DNA of 28,474 bases from Asterionellopsis glacialis (GCA_014885115.2 WKLE02000260.1:1-28474); one strand, 5' to 3'. Shown: positions 18,645 to 28,413, numbered from the stretch's first letter. Translations and numbers: made by a program. Notes: generated by a model from the letters alone, not told the origin.

Positions 18645-20174
18645 ATGAAAGAAAATGATGGTAGAGGCAGCCGTCGTAGGAGGAAGAAAAAGTTCCTCTA
18701 TCTCTGTGGTATGATTATGGTTTGTGGGCTATTCTTCTTGTCCATCATTTTAATGGTGTTTGTATCGAATGATGCTGATGATAATCCAAACGGTTATGGC
18801 ACACCAACTTCAACAGGCAGAAGCATCTTGAATAAAAACCTAATTTCGACCAGAAATAATGAGGGTTTGGCAGCAGATACTGTCTTTCAACAGCGACAAC
18901 AAAGTGCGCGCATAAAGTCAAGTCCCACGCAAAAGGTGGTCACTGGTTCAAAGAACAAAAAACACAATAATAAGAACAACAATGAAAGTCATAACGATGA
19001 TGTAGAGACAAGGATATTAAATGGAGAATTACATCTCATCAATTTACATATACCATTTGGAGCTCTTAGAGTGATTGAAGGTGGTACGAAACCAGCATAT
19101 AAGGGAGTTCGAGGTCTTTTTTGTCCGTTAGACTGGTCCATACAAAAGAAGGACCCTGCGTCTGTGCCCATGTTCAAACATCTTGTATCTCAAAGTCCAC
19201 TCTGTGAACATGACACTCATTCAGTATATTCTTTTTCTGACATAGTTCAAAAGGCACGTGCTCATGATAATCAGAATGCCCAGCAGCAACAATCACAAAC
19301 GACTCACAGAATAACTTCCATGGATGTAGGAGGATTCATTTTTCATGAAAGTCGATGTGGATCAACATTGGTATCTAATGTATTAGCTGCTGTGTCACCT
19401 GATGAACATCGTGTATATAGTGAATCTACACCTATCATTAATACAGTATTGGCATGTTCCCAACAACATCGTCAGCAAGATTTTCAGAAAAACAACAATA
19501 ATCAAGATTCTGATCAGTTTTTGTGTAGTGATGTTGCTGCTGCAGAATTATTGAAAGATGTTGTATACATGATGGGAAGAACGAACAATGTAAATGAAAA
19601 ACGACAATATTTTAAAATGCAATCTATTGGTATTGAAAAGATGAATGTAGTTACACTTGCTTTCCCTACTGTACCATGGATCTTTTTATATCGTAATCCT
19701 ATCCAAGTCATGATGAGCTACTTTAAGGAAGGTGACAAATCAAATTCACAATGTCTTCGGGGATACCATGACCATAGAAGTGGGAGATCATCACCATTAT
19801 CAGCAAAGTCTACCAATGGCATGTCCAAAGAGGAATTCTGCGCCGCTACTCTTGCATCCTTTTGTGATGGAGCTATTCGACATTATGAGATGACTGGTAC
19901 TGGCCGATTCATTAATTACGAATCACTCAAAGATGTTTCGAAACTCTGTGTCCTTCTTGAAGATTTTGGAGTGTTTATTGGAGAAACTGAACTTGAAAGA
20001 ATAGAACAAATATCAGCTGTGTATAGTAAGAAACGTACTACTAGAGGAAGTGGTAACATTGCATGGGTGGAAGACAGTACCGAAAAGGAAACTAGTGCTA
20101 CTCCGGAAGTCAGAGCGGCTAGCGATCAGTTCCTCGTAAGTTCCTATACCAAGCTCCAACAATTGGCTTTGTGA
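18645..20174 (+). CDS. Type II membrane sulfotransferase-like protein
   Basis: A 509-residue single-exon protein. A basic N-terminus (RRRRKKK) precedes a transmembrane anchor at about 17-40, the type II topology of Golgi glycosyl- and sulfotransferases. A Ser/Asn/Gln-rich stem covers about 42-125. The P-loop-like 5'-phosphosulfate-binding motif is FHESRCGSTLVSN (233-245). The 3'-phosphate-binding motif follows as WIFLYRNPIQVMMSYF (345-360), with R350 and S358 in the expected positions. The C-terminal part contains the conserved-looking RFINYESL (421-428). The family moves sulfate from PAPS to sugars, lipids or tyrosines; the acceptor is unknown here. Diatom cell-surface polysaccharides are often sulfated, which fits but does not prove the role. 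The Gln/Asn-rich tracts at 208-220 and 276-291 are insertions relative to the family. The gene ends 85 bp from the stop of the convergent coiled-coil gene, so the 3' UTRs probably overlap. Confidence 0.8.
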   Translation: MKENDGRGSRRRRKKKFLYLCGMIMVCGLFFLSIILMVFVSNDADDNPNGYGTPTSTGRSILNKNLISTRNNEGLAADTVFQQRQQSARIKSSPTQKVVTGSKNKKHNNKNNNESHNDDVETRILNGELHLINLHIPFGALRVIEGGTKPAYKGVRGLFCPLDWSIQKKDPASVPMFKHLVSQSPLCEHDTHSVYSFSDIVQKARAHDNQNAQQQQSQTTHRITSMDVGGFIFHESRCGSTLVSNVLAAVSPDEHRVYSESTPIINTVLACSQQHRQQDFQKNNNNQDSDQFLCSDVAAAELLKDVVYMMGRTNNVNEKRQYFKMQSIGIEKMNVVTLAFPTVPWIFLYRNPIQVMMSYFKEGDKSNSQCLRGYHDHRSGRSSPLSAKSTNGMSKEEFCAATLASFCDGAIRHYEMTGTGRFINYESLKDVSKLCVLLEDFGVFIGETELERIEQISAVYSKKRTTRGSGNIAWVEDSTEKETSATPEVRAASDQFLVSSYTKLQQLAL

Positions 20175-20259
20175 GGCGCGCTTTGGGGTCTTAACAAACT
20201 TAGTCCGTTTAAGAAATTCTGAGAAAAATGTTAGTACAGTATTTAGAATCAGTTATAGA

Positions 20260-23200
20260 CTACTCCTTTTCATCAGATTCGTCTTGTTTAGCGGCGGGTG
20301 GATCATCATCACTGCCACCATCATCGTTGTCGGAAGCTTCAACTGCTTCAACTTCTTCATCTTCTTCCTCGTCGATGTCTTCGCTTGCTTCTTCTCTCTC
20401 ATCGACACTCCCTGCATCCGTTTCATCTCCGCCAGTTTGCTCAGCATCTGCAGAAACTTCCTCACTCGATTCGGCTCCTTCGGATGATTCAGACTCATCC
20501 CCAACAGGATCTCCGTCTGCCTCATCTTGAACTATGTCATCAGCCGATTCGACATCTTCTAAGGCAGGAGGTACATCGCCTCCTTCATCTTCACCATCAG
20601 CAGAAGCTTCACCATCCATGTTCACGTTGGAGATAGCCTCAGGAGTTCCATCTTGGCCATCTGTTTCATCTTTAGCTGCATCAGCTTCCGCCGTAGCGGC
20701 TTCAGACTCTTCCTCGTCTTCTTTCTCTTGTGCAGGTTGTTCCTCAGTAATCGTTTCTGGTGACTTTTCCTCGTCTTTCATATCAACGTCGGCAGCTTCA
20801 TCATCCTGATTTGTATCCTCTTCTGACATGGCAATTTCCATTTCTTCATCTGTCAATGCTAAGGCTAAAAGATCAGCTGAAAGCTGGTTGAAAACTTCAT
20901 CCAATTCTGCTGCCTTTTCATAGTCTTCAATAGCAACAGCAGCTTCAAGTGAGTCTTCTGCTTCTTTCAAATGTTTTGTCAATGCACGGAATTTAGCAAT
21001 TTTGTCTTCACTCGAATCACTTTCGGCATCATCTTCAGCTTCGGCTTCAGTAGGTTTTTCTTTGTCAGACTTGGCTGCTTGCTTTTTGTTCTTCTGTTTC
21101 ATAGACTGAGCAGATCTATCAAAGGATCCCTGTCCAACAATTTCATTCCAGATAGCTTCCCATCCACCATATTTAGCATCGTATGAGTCTCCTTCCTTTC
21201 GTAGGGCACTAATTTGCCCCTCGAGGACAGAGGCACCAATAGCTTGTACATTGTTACCCGATACTTCGTTACATACCCTATGCTTGGTATCCATAAGTCT
21301 TTTGATCGTACCAGCAAGATCTCGCATAGCATTGATCCCTTGTTCTTTTTCTTTTTCTCCTAAAATAGTCTTCTTGGTATCGAGTTCTTGCTGGATGGTT
21401 TCCAAACTTCCCCTAGCCTTTTTGACACGTTCAGCGGCATCACCATCGAGATCTTCCTCACATTCGTGTAATCGTGCTGTCAAGTCCTTGATTTCCTTTG
21501 ATGCCTTACCAGCTGTCTTAAAGTCCCTTCTAGCGGCAGCTTGTTTCTTTTCACTTTCCAACTCTGGAATACGGCTTTGTAATTCTTCTTGTTCCTGTTT
21601 CAAACTTACCAAGGCCGCATCAGCAGCCTTGAGGATATGATTCGCTTCAAGCAATGCAGCCTCACCGGCAACTACTTGCTTGTGCAAAATGGCAAGTTCC
21701 TGGCGTTCACCGTCCTCTTGGAATACACCAATATCACCAGCTGCGGCACATTCATACACAACTGTTTCACCAGCTTCCACAATAGTTTTGAATGCTTCGG
21801 CATGTTTCATTTCGGTATTTAAACGTGCAATAAGTTTTTCATGTTTCAACAATGATTCGGAATGTGCTTCCACTTGCTTATCATGTACAGTCTTTTCCTT
21901 TTCATATCGTTCATGTTCAATCTTCCATTCCTTACGATGTTCCTTAATAGCTGCCTCCTTGTTTTGAACACGCCCTAATTGTCTTGAAAAGCTTGACCGT
22001 ACCTTTGATATTGCTGTCTCGGCTTGGTATACATCAGCCTTGAGTTCTGCCGCCGTCTGTTCCTTTTCACGTAATCGTCTTTGCAATTCTACAATTTCTT
22101 CTTGTACAACATGTAATTTCTTATTGGCTTCCTCCTTGGCTTGTTCCATCCCCTCCGTTTGTTCACCAATGGCAGTTTCAACTTCATTCTTTTCTTCTGC
22201 TAATAATTCTTCATCACGTTCGACATGTTTCAAATCCTTGATTAATCGTTCATTTTCAGCTGATAATTGTTTTGCGACAATCGAAAATTTTTGCATGGAA
22301 TCTGTATCATCCTTACGATCCTTACGGTCTTGTTCATTTGCAAAGGTCTCTAATTTGGTATGGACCTCACCAAAACATTTGGCTACTGCCCCCACCACAG
22401 CATCACGCTGGTCATCTAAATGCTCAAGAGCCTTCCCAATGTTCATTAAAATAGTGGTTTGTTCACGTTTCTCCATTTGATGTGTATCGATAACAGCTCC
22501 TAACCGATCTGCCAAATCAAAGTCTTCTAATTCCGCAGCTGCAGCCTGTTGAGCTTCCGCTTGTGCAATTTGTTGACTTGCCATGAGTTGCATAGTTTTC
22601 GCTGCAGCCTTTTCTTCCAACAATCGTGCACGTTGTTCACGTAATTTTGCTACACGTTCCATGGCGGCATGTGCATCACTATTAAACATTTTCAGTATGA
22701 CATCAAGTCGTTCTTCTGGGGTTGGTTCACGTGGAGGCGGCGGTGTAGGTTTAGGTTTAGGTTTTGCCACAGCAGGTGTGAAGGACGGTGTAGTTGTCGG
22801 CGCTGTGAAGGATGGTGGCTGAAATCCTCCAGATTCTGCAGGTTTAGTCGTACCAGCATTGTCAAATACTGGCTGTTGCATAGCCAATTGACGTTTTGCC
22901 ATGGCCCGATTAATTTCTTCTTGTTCACGTTGGATACGTTCTGCAGCTGTTTCAGCACGTGGTGAAGAACTTCCATCCTCATTGTTCTCTGTTGCTTCCT
23001 CATCTGTGGTAGTAGTATTTCTATAGATTGGACTCGCACCTCCTACTGCTGCTGCTGTGGGCGTGGACGATAATTCAGAGGGTATAGCAGGAATGGATTT
23101 ATTCGATGTACTCATAATGGGACCACCACCCTGTTTTTTGTTTTTATTAAATAATCCACCAAATCCCATACGAAAGCCAGCAGGTTTCTTTTGATTACTC

Positions 23201-24333
23201 GTGGCAGCAGCTCGTTTCGCTTCTTCTGCGGCAGCCTTGGCAGCATCGTAATCATCATCACCCTTGGGTGATACAGGTGTGACTGCTGGAGGTACTACAG
23301 GTGTGTAGGTTGGTGGTGTTTCGGCAGGTTGATAGGAAGGTTGTGGTGGTGCGGGTGATGGATCACGATTACTGTCGGCTGCTGCCTGTTGGGATGCACG
23401 TAATTTATCATGTGAGGCTTTCATTTTTTCATTCATAAATTCTTCAGCACGACGTGCTGCTTCCAAGGATGCTTGACGCGGATCGTCCTGTTCCAGTGAT
23501 TGTTGTTGTTGTTGTTGTTCGATTTCTGTTTTGGTTGTTGGCAGGGGTGGTGGCAAAGAAGATGCACCCGCAGCAGTAGCTGTTCCTACACGTGTACCAC
23601 GAACACGTTTCTTAATGGGTTTCTTCTTCTTGATGGCAGCAGCTGCACCACCAAATGTGACACCACTTCCAACTGGTTGAGCGGTAGTCGTAGTAGAAGA
23701 AGATGGAGTTGCACCTACAATATCAGGGGAAGTCAATGCCGACATGGCCGACCCAGTAGATGAGGATTTCGTTACTTCACTTGCGGGAGGTGGTGGATTT
23801 GCACTTGCGTCGGCTGCTGTAGGTGATATGGAAGACATGAACGAAAATCCAGATGCACCCGCACCAGCAGCTGTAGCTGGTGCAGGAGAAGGAGGAGGTG
23901 ATTCTAACTTTGGTGTAGACTCAGATGTAGTAGACATGAATCCAAATGCAGACGTAGGTGCTGGTGTCTCTGCTGCAGGTTCTTCCTCGGGCACTGCTGC
24001 GGGTTGTGCCAAAAAAGAAAATCCACTTGTGGCTGCATCGTCTTCCTTTGCAACAACAGGTGCTTGTGATTCCTCTGTTGCTGGTGCAGAAGGTGCAGCT
24101 GATGAGGACATGAAGCTAAAGGCAGATGCTGCCGGTGTCGCTGCAGGCTCTGGTGCTGGAGTCGGTGAAGATGACATGAACGAGAAAGCACTGCTGCTCG
24201 CAGCTGCCGCAGCAGGAGATTCTACCTTTTTCTCATCATCACCGTTGATCGCAGAACCAGCACTGGCTGTTGGAGCTGGGGGTTTGGATGCCTTGGCTGC
24301 AGGAGCTCCCTTCACTGACAACCCTCCAAACAT
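20260..24333 (-). CDS. Long coiled-coil protein with F-S-F-M repeats and UVR-like motifs
   Basis: 1357 residues from the ATG at 24333 (MFGGLSVKG). The frame is open upstream to 24588 without an ATG, and that part looks non-coding. The Ala/Pro/Ser-rich N-terminus holds five copies of S-[AG]-F-[SG]-F-[ML] at about 48-53, 70-75, 103-108, 128-133 and 161-166. Next come a basic KKKKPIKKRVRG (236-246), a poly-Gln run (about 273-278), GFRMGFGGLFNKNKK (386-400) and Pro-rich linkers. Coiled coils cover about 540-830 and 880-1010. Three segments resemble the UVR motif: ELEDFDLADRLGAVID (601-616), ARRDFKTAGKASKEI (934-948) and AIEDYEKAAELDEVFNQL (1134-1151). The tail after 1160 is strongly Glu/Asp-rich. 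There is no catalytic motif. It is most likely a scaffold, with the short repeats serving as docking peptides (inference). I do not recognise a named family. Confidence 0.8.
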   Translation of the reverse strand: MFGGLSVKGAPAAKASKPPAPTASAGSAINGDDEKKVESPAAAAASSSAFSFMSSSPTPAPEPAATPAASAFSFMSSSAAPSAPATEESQAPVVAKEDDAATSGFSFLAQPAAVPEEEPAAETPAPTSAFGFMSTTSESTPKLESPPPSPAPATAAGAGASGFSFMSSISPTAADASANPPPPASEVTKSSSTGSAMSALTSPDIVGATPSSSTTTTAQPVGSGVTFGGAAAAIKKKKPIKKRVRGTRVGTATAAGASSLPPPLPTTKTEIEQQQQQQSLEQDDPRQASLEAARRAEEFMNEKMKASHDKLRASQQAAADSNRDPSPAPPQPSYQPAETPPTYTPVVPPAVTPVSPKGDDDYDAAKAAAEEAKRAAATSNQKKPAGFRMGFGGLFNKNKKQGGGPIMSTSNKSIPAIPSELSSTPTAAAVGGASPIYRNTTTTDEEATENNEDGSSSPRAETAAERIQREQEEINRAMAKRQLAMQQPVFDNAGTTKPAESGGFQPPSFTAPTTTPSFTPAVAKPKPKPTPPPPREPTPEERLDVILKMFNSDAHAAMERVAKLREQRARLLEEKAAAKTMQLMASQQIAQAEAQQAAAAELEDFDLADRLGAVIDTHQMEKREQTTILMNIGKALEHLDDQRDAVVGAVAKCFGEVHTKLETFANEQDRKDRKDDTDSMQKFSIVAKQLSAENERLIKDLKHVERDEELLAEEKNEVETAIGEQTEGMEQAKEEANKKLHVVQEEIVELQRRLREKEQTAAELKADVYQAETAISKVRSSFSRQLGRVQNKEAAIKEHRKEWKIEHERYEKEKTVHDKQVEAHSESLLKHEKLIARLNTEMKHAEAFKTIVEAGETVVYECAAAGDIGVFQEDGERQELAILHKQVVAGEAALLEANHILKAADAALVSLKQEQEELQSRIPELESEKKQAAARRDFKTAGKASKEIKDLTARLHECEEDLDGDAAERVKKARGSLETIQQELDTKKTILGEKEKEQGINAMRDLAGTIKRLMDTKHRVCNEVSGNNVQAIGASVLEGQISALRKEGDSYDAKYGGWEAIWNEIVGQGSFDRSAQSMKQKNKKQAAKSDKEKPTEAEAEDDAESDSSEDKIAKFRALTKHLKEAEDSLEAAVAIEDYEKAAELDEVFNQLSADLLALALTDEEMEIAMSEEDTNQDDEAADVDMKDEEKSPETITEEQPAQEKEDEEESEAATAEADAAKDETDGQDGTPEAISNVNMDGEASADGEDEGGDVPPALEDVESADDIVQDEADGDPVGDESESSEGAESSEEVSADAEQTGGDETDAGSVDEREEASEDIDEEEDEEVEAVEASDNDDGGSDDDPPAAKQDESDEKE

Positions 24334-25171
24334 TGTGTTATGATTATGACGAGGGTCTTGCCTTATAATAGATTGCAGTATCCGATGGTCTACCAGATGT
24401 CCTTGTTGTTGATGCCGTCTTGTTGGTTCTATTTGCAACACAAACAATACCTGGTAAGGATTCACCAAAGATGCGCGAGATACGTCTCTAGGTACAAGCG
24501 TTGTTGGAGCACGAAACACACGAGACACAACCTCGCTGAATTTGTCCTGTATCAACTGTACATAGATTGTACTGACAATATGTACCAAGTGATAGCCGAG
24601 CTAGCCCAACGGTCCGAAAAATATGTGTATGGAAAAATGCTGGAAGCACAAGCACACACAAAAAATATCCATATCCATCGTCTTCTTTCTGTTGTGAATG
24701 AAGATCTCATTATTTCGTGTATCGTGCATATGCATCGTTTTTTGAGACAGGCGGGTGAAAAGATCGATCACTCCCCTGCGTACTTCTTTGTCTGTCTGTC
24801 TGGTGCGCATCGAATTCGGAATTTTATGTAGCACCCAACGAGAACCACAAGCAGGTCTCTAAGTGAGAAAGGCGAAGCCCACAAAGGGATCTGATAAATA
24901 ACTGTTCACCCCCCAAAAGTATGAAAAACCACGACAGAACGGAGCATGTAGGTCCTCTCTAGTCGTACAGTATCATACTCTCTTGGTATATCGTACGGCA
25001 GCAATTGTTCGAGGAAAGTGAGATAGCAGAGACGACAACTTGTCAAGTCTTGTCAAGTTCACAGGGATAGAGATCAAAACTAATCTCTTGATTGCACCAA
25101 AAGGAAAAGTACGAACCGTAAAGAAACCTATTTTTTTCTTTTTTGAAAAGCTACTAGAAACAAATTAAATC
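24334..25171. promoter_or_regulatory. Divergent promoter region, coiled-coil / methyltransferase genes
   Basis: These 838 bp lie between two start codons. The open frames here (24340-24831 + and the upstream extension of the coiled-coil frame) overlap each other antisense and lack domain content, so I take the region as promoter and 5' UTR DNA. A direct repeat CTTGTCAAGT is seen at about 25039-25060. No other element was assigned. Confidence 0.5.
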
Positions 25172-25609
25172 ATGACCTCCTCCTCCACGTCGTCATGGTC
25201 ACGCACAACAAAGGTGTTGTTACAATCCATGAAAGATTCATCACGATATCTTAATCCACCTAAAGATTTTCAATGCTATGAAACCATTGATAAAGACGGT
25301 GATGTTGGTGATGTAGCATTTCATTGTACGTTACCACCATCCAAAAATAATGCTGACAATGACAAACTGTACAACAACAATAAGGAACTTGTGTTTTCAT
25401 GTCGTGGTAGATCCGTGGGTGTTCTACATACGAATGAAACAGCAGCAAAAGATGAAGATTTGGAAACAGGTGTCATGGATCCAAACTTTTTTGATTCTGG
25501 ATATACCTTGGCAGGTGCTACAGGATTTCAAGTATGGGCTGCATCACGACTTTTAATTGAAGCCTTGACATGGCCTCTGGATCATACGCATGATCATGAT
25601 TCTAGCAAT

Positions 25610-25642
<33 letters not shown>

Positions 25643-26500
25643 ATAAAAAGTCACTCGCGACCACCAAGATTACTAGAATGGCAACAACGTATTCGAAATG
25701 AAAATAATAATGATAATAAGAATCATCGTCGTCGTCCTCTTCAAGTGTTGGAACTTGGTTCTGGTATTGGTGTTGTTGGGTCATGTCTTGCAAATGCAGG
25801 AGCACATGTACTTCTTACAGATCTTCCTACCTTGGTGGAATATGCGTTACAACCAAACTTGGTACAAAATAGAAATGATGCAACAACAATAGCAACTCTA
25901 AATAATGAGAAGGACAATGGGTGTCAAACTCCTCCGAAGTGGCTTGACAATTCCGAGTCAGAGGATGACGCAGCAGTAGTAGTACCTATAGGTCAAGGAT
26001 GGGCTGGAACTGCCGTTATTGATTGGACAATCCCTGTGAATCAACAACTTACAATGGAGCAACTGCAAGGTATCGATGTTATTGTAGCAAGTGATTGTGT
26101 ATGGTTAGTATCCATGCTAGATACATTACTTGATACAGTAGGTTCAATCTTTGAAACGTCAGCAGCAGCAGCCAGTGGTAATTCTTCTTGTACGAGTAGA
26201 CCTAATAGTACTCATGGGTTTCCTCCATCTTTTATTATGAGTTTTAAACGACGAGATAAAAATAATGATACAAAAAATATTCAAGAAGCAGAAAACCGCA
26301 TTGGAACCAATAATCATAAGGACAAGGAAACAGCAACAAGTAGTATGTTTACAACAGTAGAAGGGGTCATTGAAGCCGTTCAAGCTCGTAATTGGAACAT
26401 ACAATGTCTTGCTTGGACTCATGTTCATGTTGAAAAGGAAGATAATCCACTTGATAAAGAATCGAAAGAAGTATTTGTCTTTGAAATTACACCAAAATAA
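25172..26500 (+). CDS. Lysine methyltransferase of the METTL21/Methyltransf_16 type
   Basis: A 442-residue single-exon protein. The SAM-binding Rossmann core begins with motif I VLELGSGIGVVG (192-203), followed by VLLTDLP (213-219). The family signature region appears as DVIVASDCVWL (302-312), corresponding to the ASD-x-x-Y/W block of METTL21-like protein lysine methyltransferases. Upstream, TGFQVWAASRLLIEAL (117-132) matches the usual G-x-x-x-W-x-A-x-x-L helix that precedes motif I. These enzymes trimethylate lysines on chaperones, elongation factors and similar cytosolic proteins; the target here is unknown. The protein is about twice the size of the animal METTL21 enzymes because of insertions: a 12-residue poly-Asn (146-157), an Asn/Arg linker (about 174-188), and Ser/Asn-rich loops at 330-350 and 362-388. 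No signal peptide is present. Confidence 0.85.
25610..25640. repeat. AAC trinucleotide microsatellite inside the methyltransferase gene
   Basis: An uninterrupted run of about ten AAC units encodes the poly-Asn insertion just ahead of the catalytic core. Runs like this vary in length between alleles, but in-frame change would only alter a loop. Confidence 0.95.
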
Positions 26501-26785
26501 GTTTTTATAATAGACACTGCGAAAAGAACTATATATATCTACATCAAAACAATGGTAGACTCTAGTAGAGAAGAAACAGCAGTAAAAATATGTAGCTTAC
26601 AGCAAAACCTAAGTCTTGCCACTCAATGTACTAACAGTCAGTCAGTACAATACCGTACAGTTCAGACTAAGGCCTAGAGAGCCTTTTGTAATAACTCTTC
26701 AACAAAAATAATTTAGTTGAACCATCTTGCACAAAGAGCTATTTGCTCTAGATGCCTACCAATTGTCTGTGTGTCCCCGGTACAG

Positions 26786-27390
26786 CAACGTTGGTACTTC
26801 GTAAAGTTGTAAATAATGGCAAATCTCTGTACTTCGATTTGCCTCAACAGCATTTCGAGGAGATACAGAGATTGTATTTGCAGCTGTGAAAGATACACAG
26901 AACTTACTGTATTCTGCTTGAAGCTGTCAAAAATGGGGCGTATGTACTTGAATGTGCCTCAACAGTGCTTCGAGGGGAAAAGAACTTTTCCTTGCAGCTG
27001 TAGAAAATAGGGGATAAAGAGGTTGTATTTGCAGCTGTCGAGGAGACAAAAAACTTACTGTATTCTTCTTGCAGCTGTAAAAATTGTGCATGTGTACTTG
27101 AAATGTGCCTCAACAGTACTTCGAGAGGGAAAAGAGTTGTCCTTGCAGCTGTAGAAAATAAAAGGAATTGCACTCGTATGTGTCTCAGAAGAGCTCAAAG
27201 GAGACAAAGATGCTGTCCTTGTCGCTCTGAAAAAAAATGGAAAGTCACAAGAATTCGCCTCACGAGAGCTTCAAGGAGACAACGAGCGCATGCTAACAGC
27301 AGTAGTAAGTGGTTATTGTGCATTTTAATATATATCTGAATATCTTCGAAAAGACCCTAATATCCTATTTTGCAGAAATTTTGTGAGTAA
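26786..27390 (+). pseudogene. Decayed DUF4116 repeat gene
   Basis: Pieces of DUF4116-type repeats appear in all three + strand frames, joined by frameshifts and stops. Readable units are VVNNGKSLYF (about 26806), GDTEIVFAAVK (26861), EAVKNGAYVLECASTVLRG (26921), GDKEVVFAAVEE (27012), GKRVVLAAVENK (27128) and, best preserved, SEELKGDKDAVLVALKKNG (about 27185-27242) followed by SQEFASRELQGDNERMLTAV. These match the family pattern of D-K-E-x-V-L-x-A-V-x-x-N-G followed by x-x-L-x-x-A-S-x-x-L. The last unit runs into GTAAGT at 27305, and a 71-nt intron with a CTAAT site ends TTGCAG at 27375, after which the frame stops within five codons. DUF4116 proteins are abundant in stramenopiles and of unknown function. 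Two inner segments about 151 bp apart are near-identical, so part of the array duplicated before or during decay. Several breaks make a working product unlikely. Confidence 0.75.
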
Positions 27391-27873
27391 AAGAATTCTA
27401 GATATGATCATATCACCGAGAAACCAATATTCTACGAAGGCACCCTACCGTCTAAAATCGGCAATTTGTCTAAACTTGGTAAGTGGCATTGTTGTATAAG
27501 AAATTGTCCAGCTCATTTTCCTCTATAATTTGATTTTTAACATTACTCTGTTCATTGGTGTTTTTTTGTGGAAACACCTCAGTTAAGTAATAATTAACAT
27601 ACAGGATCACTGTCACAGAACGCAGCATGGAAAGATAAACTACGTAAGTTTCGGGATTGTCCATACGTGTCTCGATATTCTCTCTGAAGTTTCTGTGCTA
27701 CACCCTCGTACCACTACACCCCAAAAAATGTCAAAACCCTACTTTTGTTCAACATTGTTTTATTTTATATTTTTTGATAGAAATACTGGTATTGTTCTAG
27801 TTGAGTGTTCTGCCTGGGAAGCATACAGAATTGGGGGCATTCCACCTACTCACTCTTTTTGGCGTCTCAAAGT
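27391..27873. other. Intergenic region, nothing recognised
   Basis: These 483 bp lie between the DUF4116 relic and the 3' end of the anchored protein on the - strand. The - strand frame 27470-27664 has no support from composition or domain content. The 3' UTR of the gene at 27874 must lie here. Confidence 0.6.
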
Positions 27874-28413
27874 TTAGTCATGAATATAGACTCCAAGCGT
27901 AGTAGACCCCCTTCCCCAAAATGCCGGCCAATCAAAATAAGTTAATGGGACAGTACCTACGAACCTCTCAACCGTTGTGGCGCTACAGAGGCCTGTCCTG
28001 GTGTCTGTCTTTGTCGTTTCATCTGCGCTCCAAATGTCTTTTTCAACCAAAGTAATCTGAACCTCGTCGGTATCCGCAACTGGGAGATTCTTGTAATAAT
28101 CTGGGAGCCAAACGATGCCATAGTGCAAGGCGAGTCTATGGTTAGTCTGGTCAGAATAGGGTTTGCCATTGATCTTGACATAAACTCTGATTTCAGCTTC
28201 GTCACCAGAGTCATTCATATCCCTTGACATGAGTTTTTGGACGTCCATGAAGCAATTTTTTTCATCACCAAGTTTAGGCAAATGATTCGCCACACCGCCT
28301 CTGATGGAAGCAGAGCTTTGACTTTTCATAAGAAGGATGATGCATCCCATCATGGCGGCACAAACTACGCACACTTTCTTCAAGGACATGTTGAAGTTGG
28401 AAAAACTTTCCAT
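27874..28413 (-). CDS. Small N-terminally anchored protein, possible C2-like fold, family unknown
   Basis: A 179-residue protein starting at the ATG at 28413 (context AACATGG); a second ATG eight codons in (MSLKK) would also work. Residues 13-29 are hydrophobic and form a signal anchor or uncleaved signal peptide. The rest (about 45-179) is predicted to be beta-rich. IRVYVKINGKPYSDQT (75-90), VQITLVEKDIWSADET (118-133) and FVGTVPLTYF (151-160) fall in the order and spacing of strands in a C2-like sandwich. This is a resemblance only, and the calcium-binding aspartates are not clearly present. I do not recognise the family and give no function. Only about 60 bp of upstream sequence is available, so an additional 5' exon cannot be excluded. 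Confidence 0.6.
   Translation of the reverse strand: MESFSNFNMSLKKVCVVCAAMMGCIILLMKSQSSASIRGGVANHLPKLGDEKNCFMDVQKLMSRDMNDSGDEAEIRVYVKINGKPYSDQTNHRLALHYGIVWLPDYYKNLPVADTDEVQITLVEKDIWSADETTKTDTRTGLCSATTVERFVGTVPLTYFDWPAFWGRGSTTLGVYIHD

Noticed and set aside
20228..20809. Ser-rich + strand open frames opposite the coiled-coil gene
   Set aside because: They are antisense to Glu/Asp codons of the acidic tail, which translate to Ser-rich sequence on the other strand.
23744..24343. 199-codon + strand open frame
   Set aside because: Antisense to the Ala/Pro/Ser-rich N-terminus of the coiled-coil protein; its repeats mirror the sense repeats.
24340..24831. 163-codon + strand open frame
   Set aside because: Lies in the divergent promoter region, antisense to the 5' extension of the coiled-coil frame, no domain content.
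27470..27664. 64-codon - strand open frame
   Set aside because: No domain or signal peptide, AT-rich intergenic setting, no support beyond being open.
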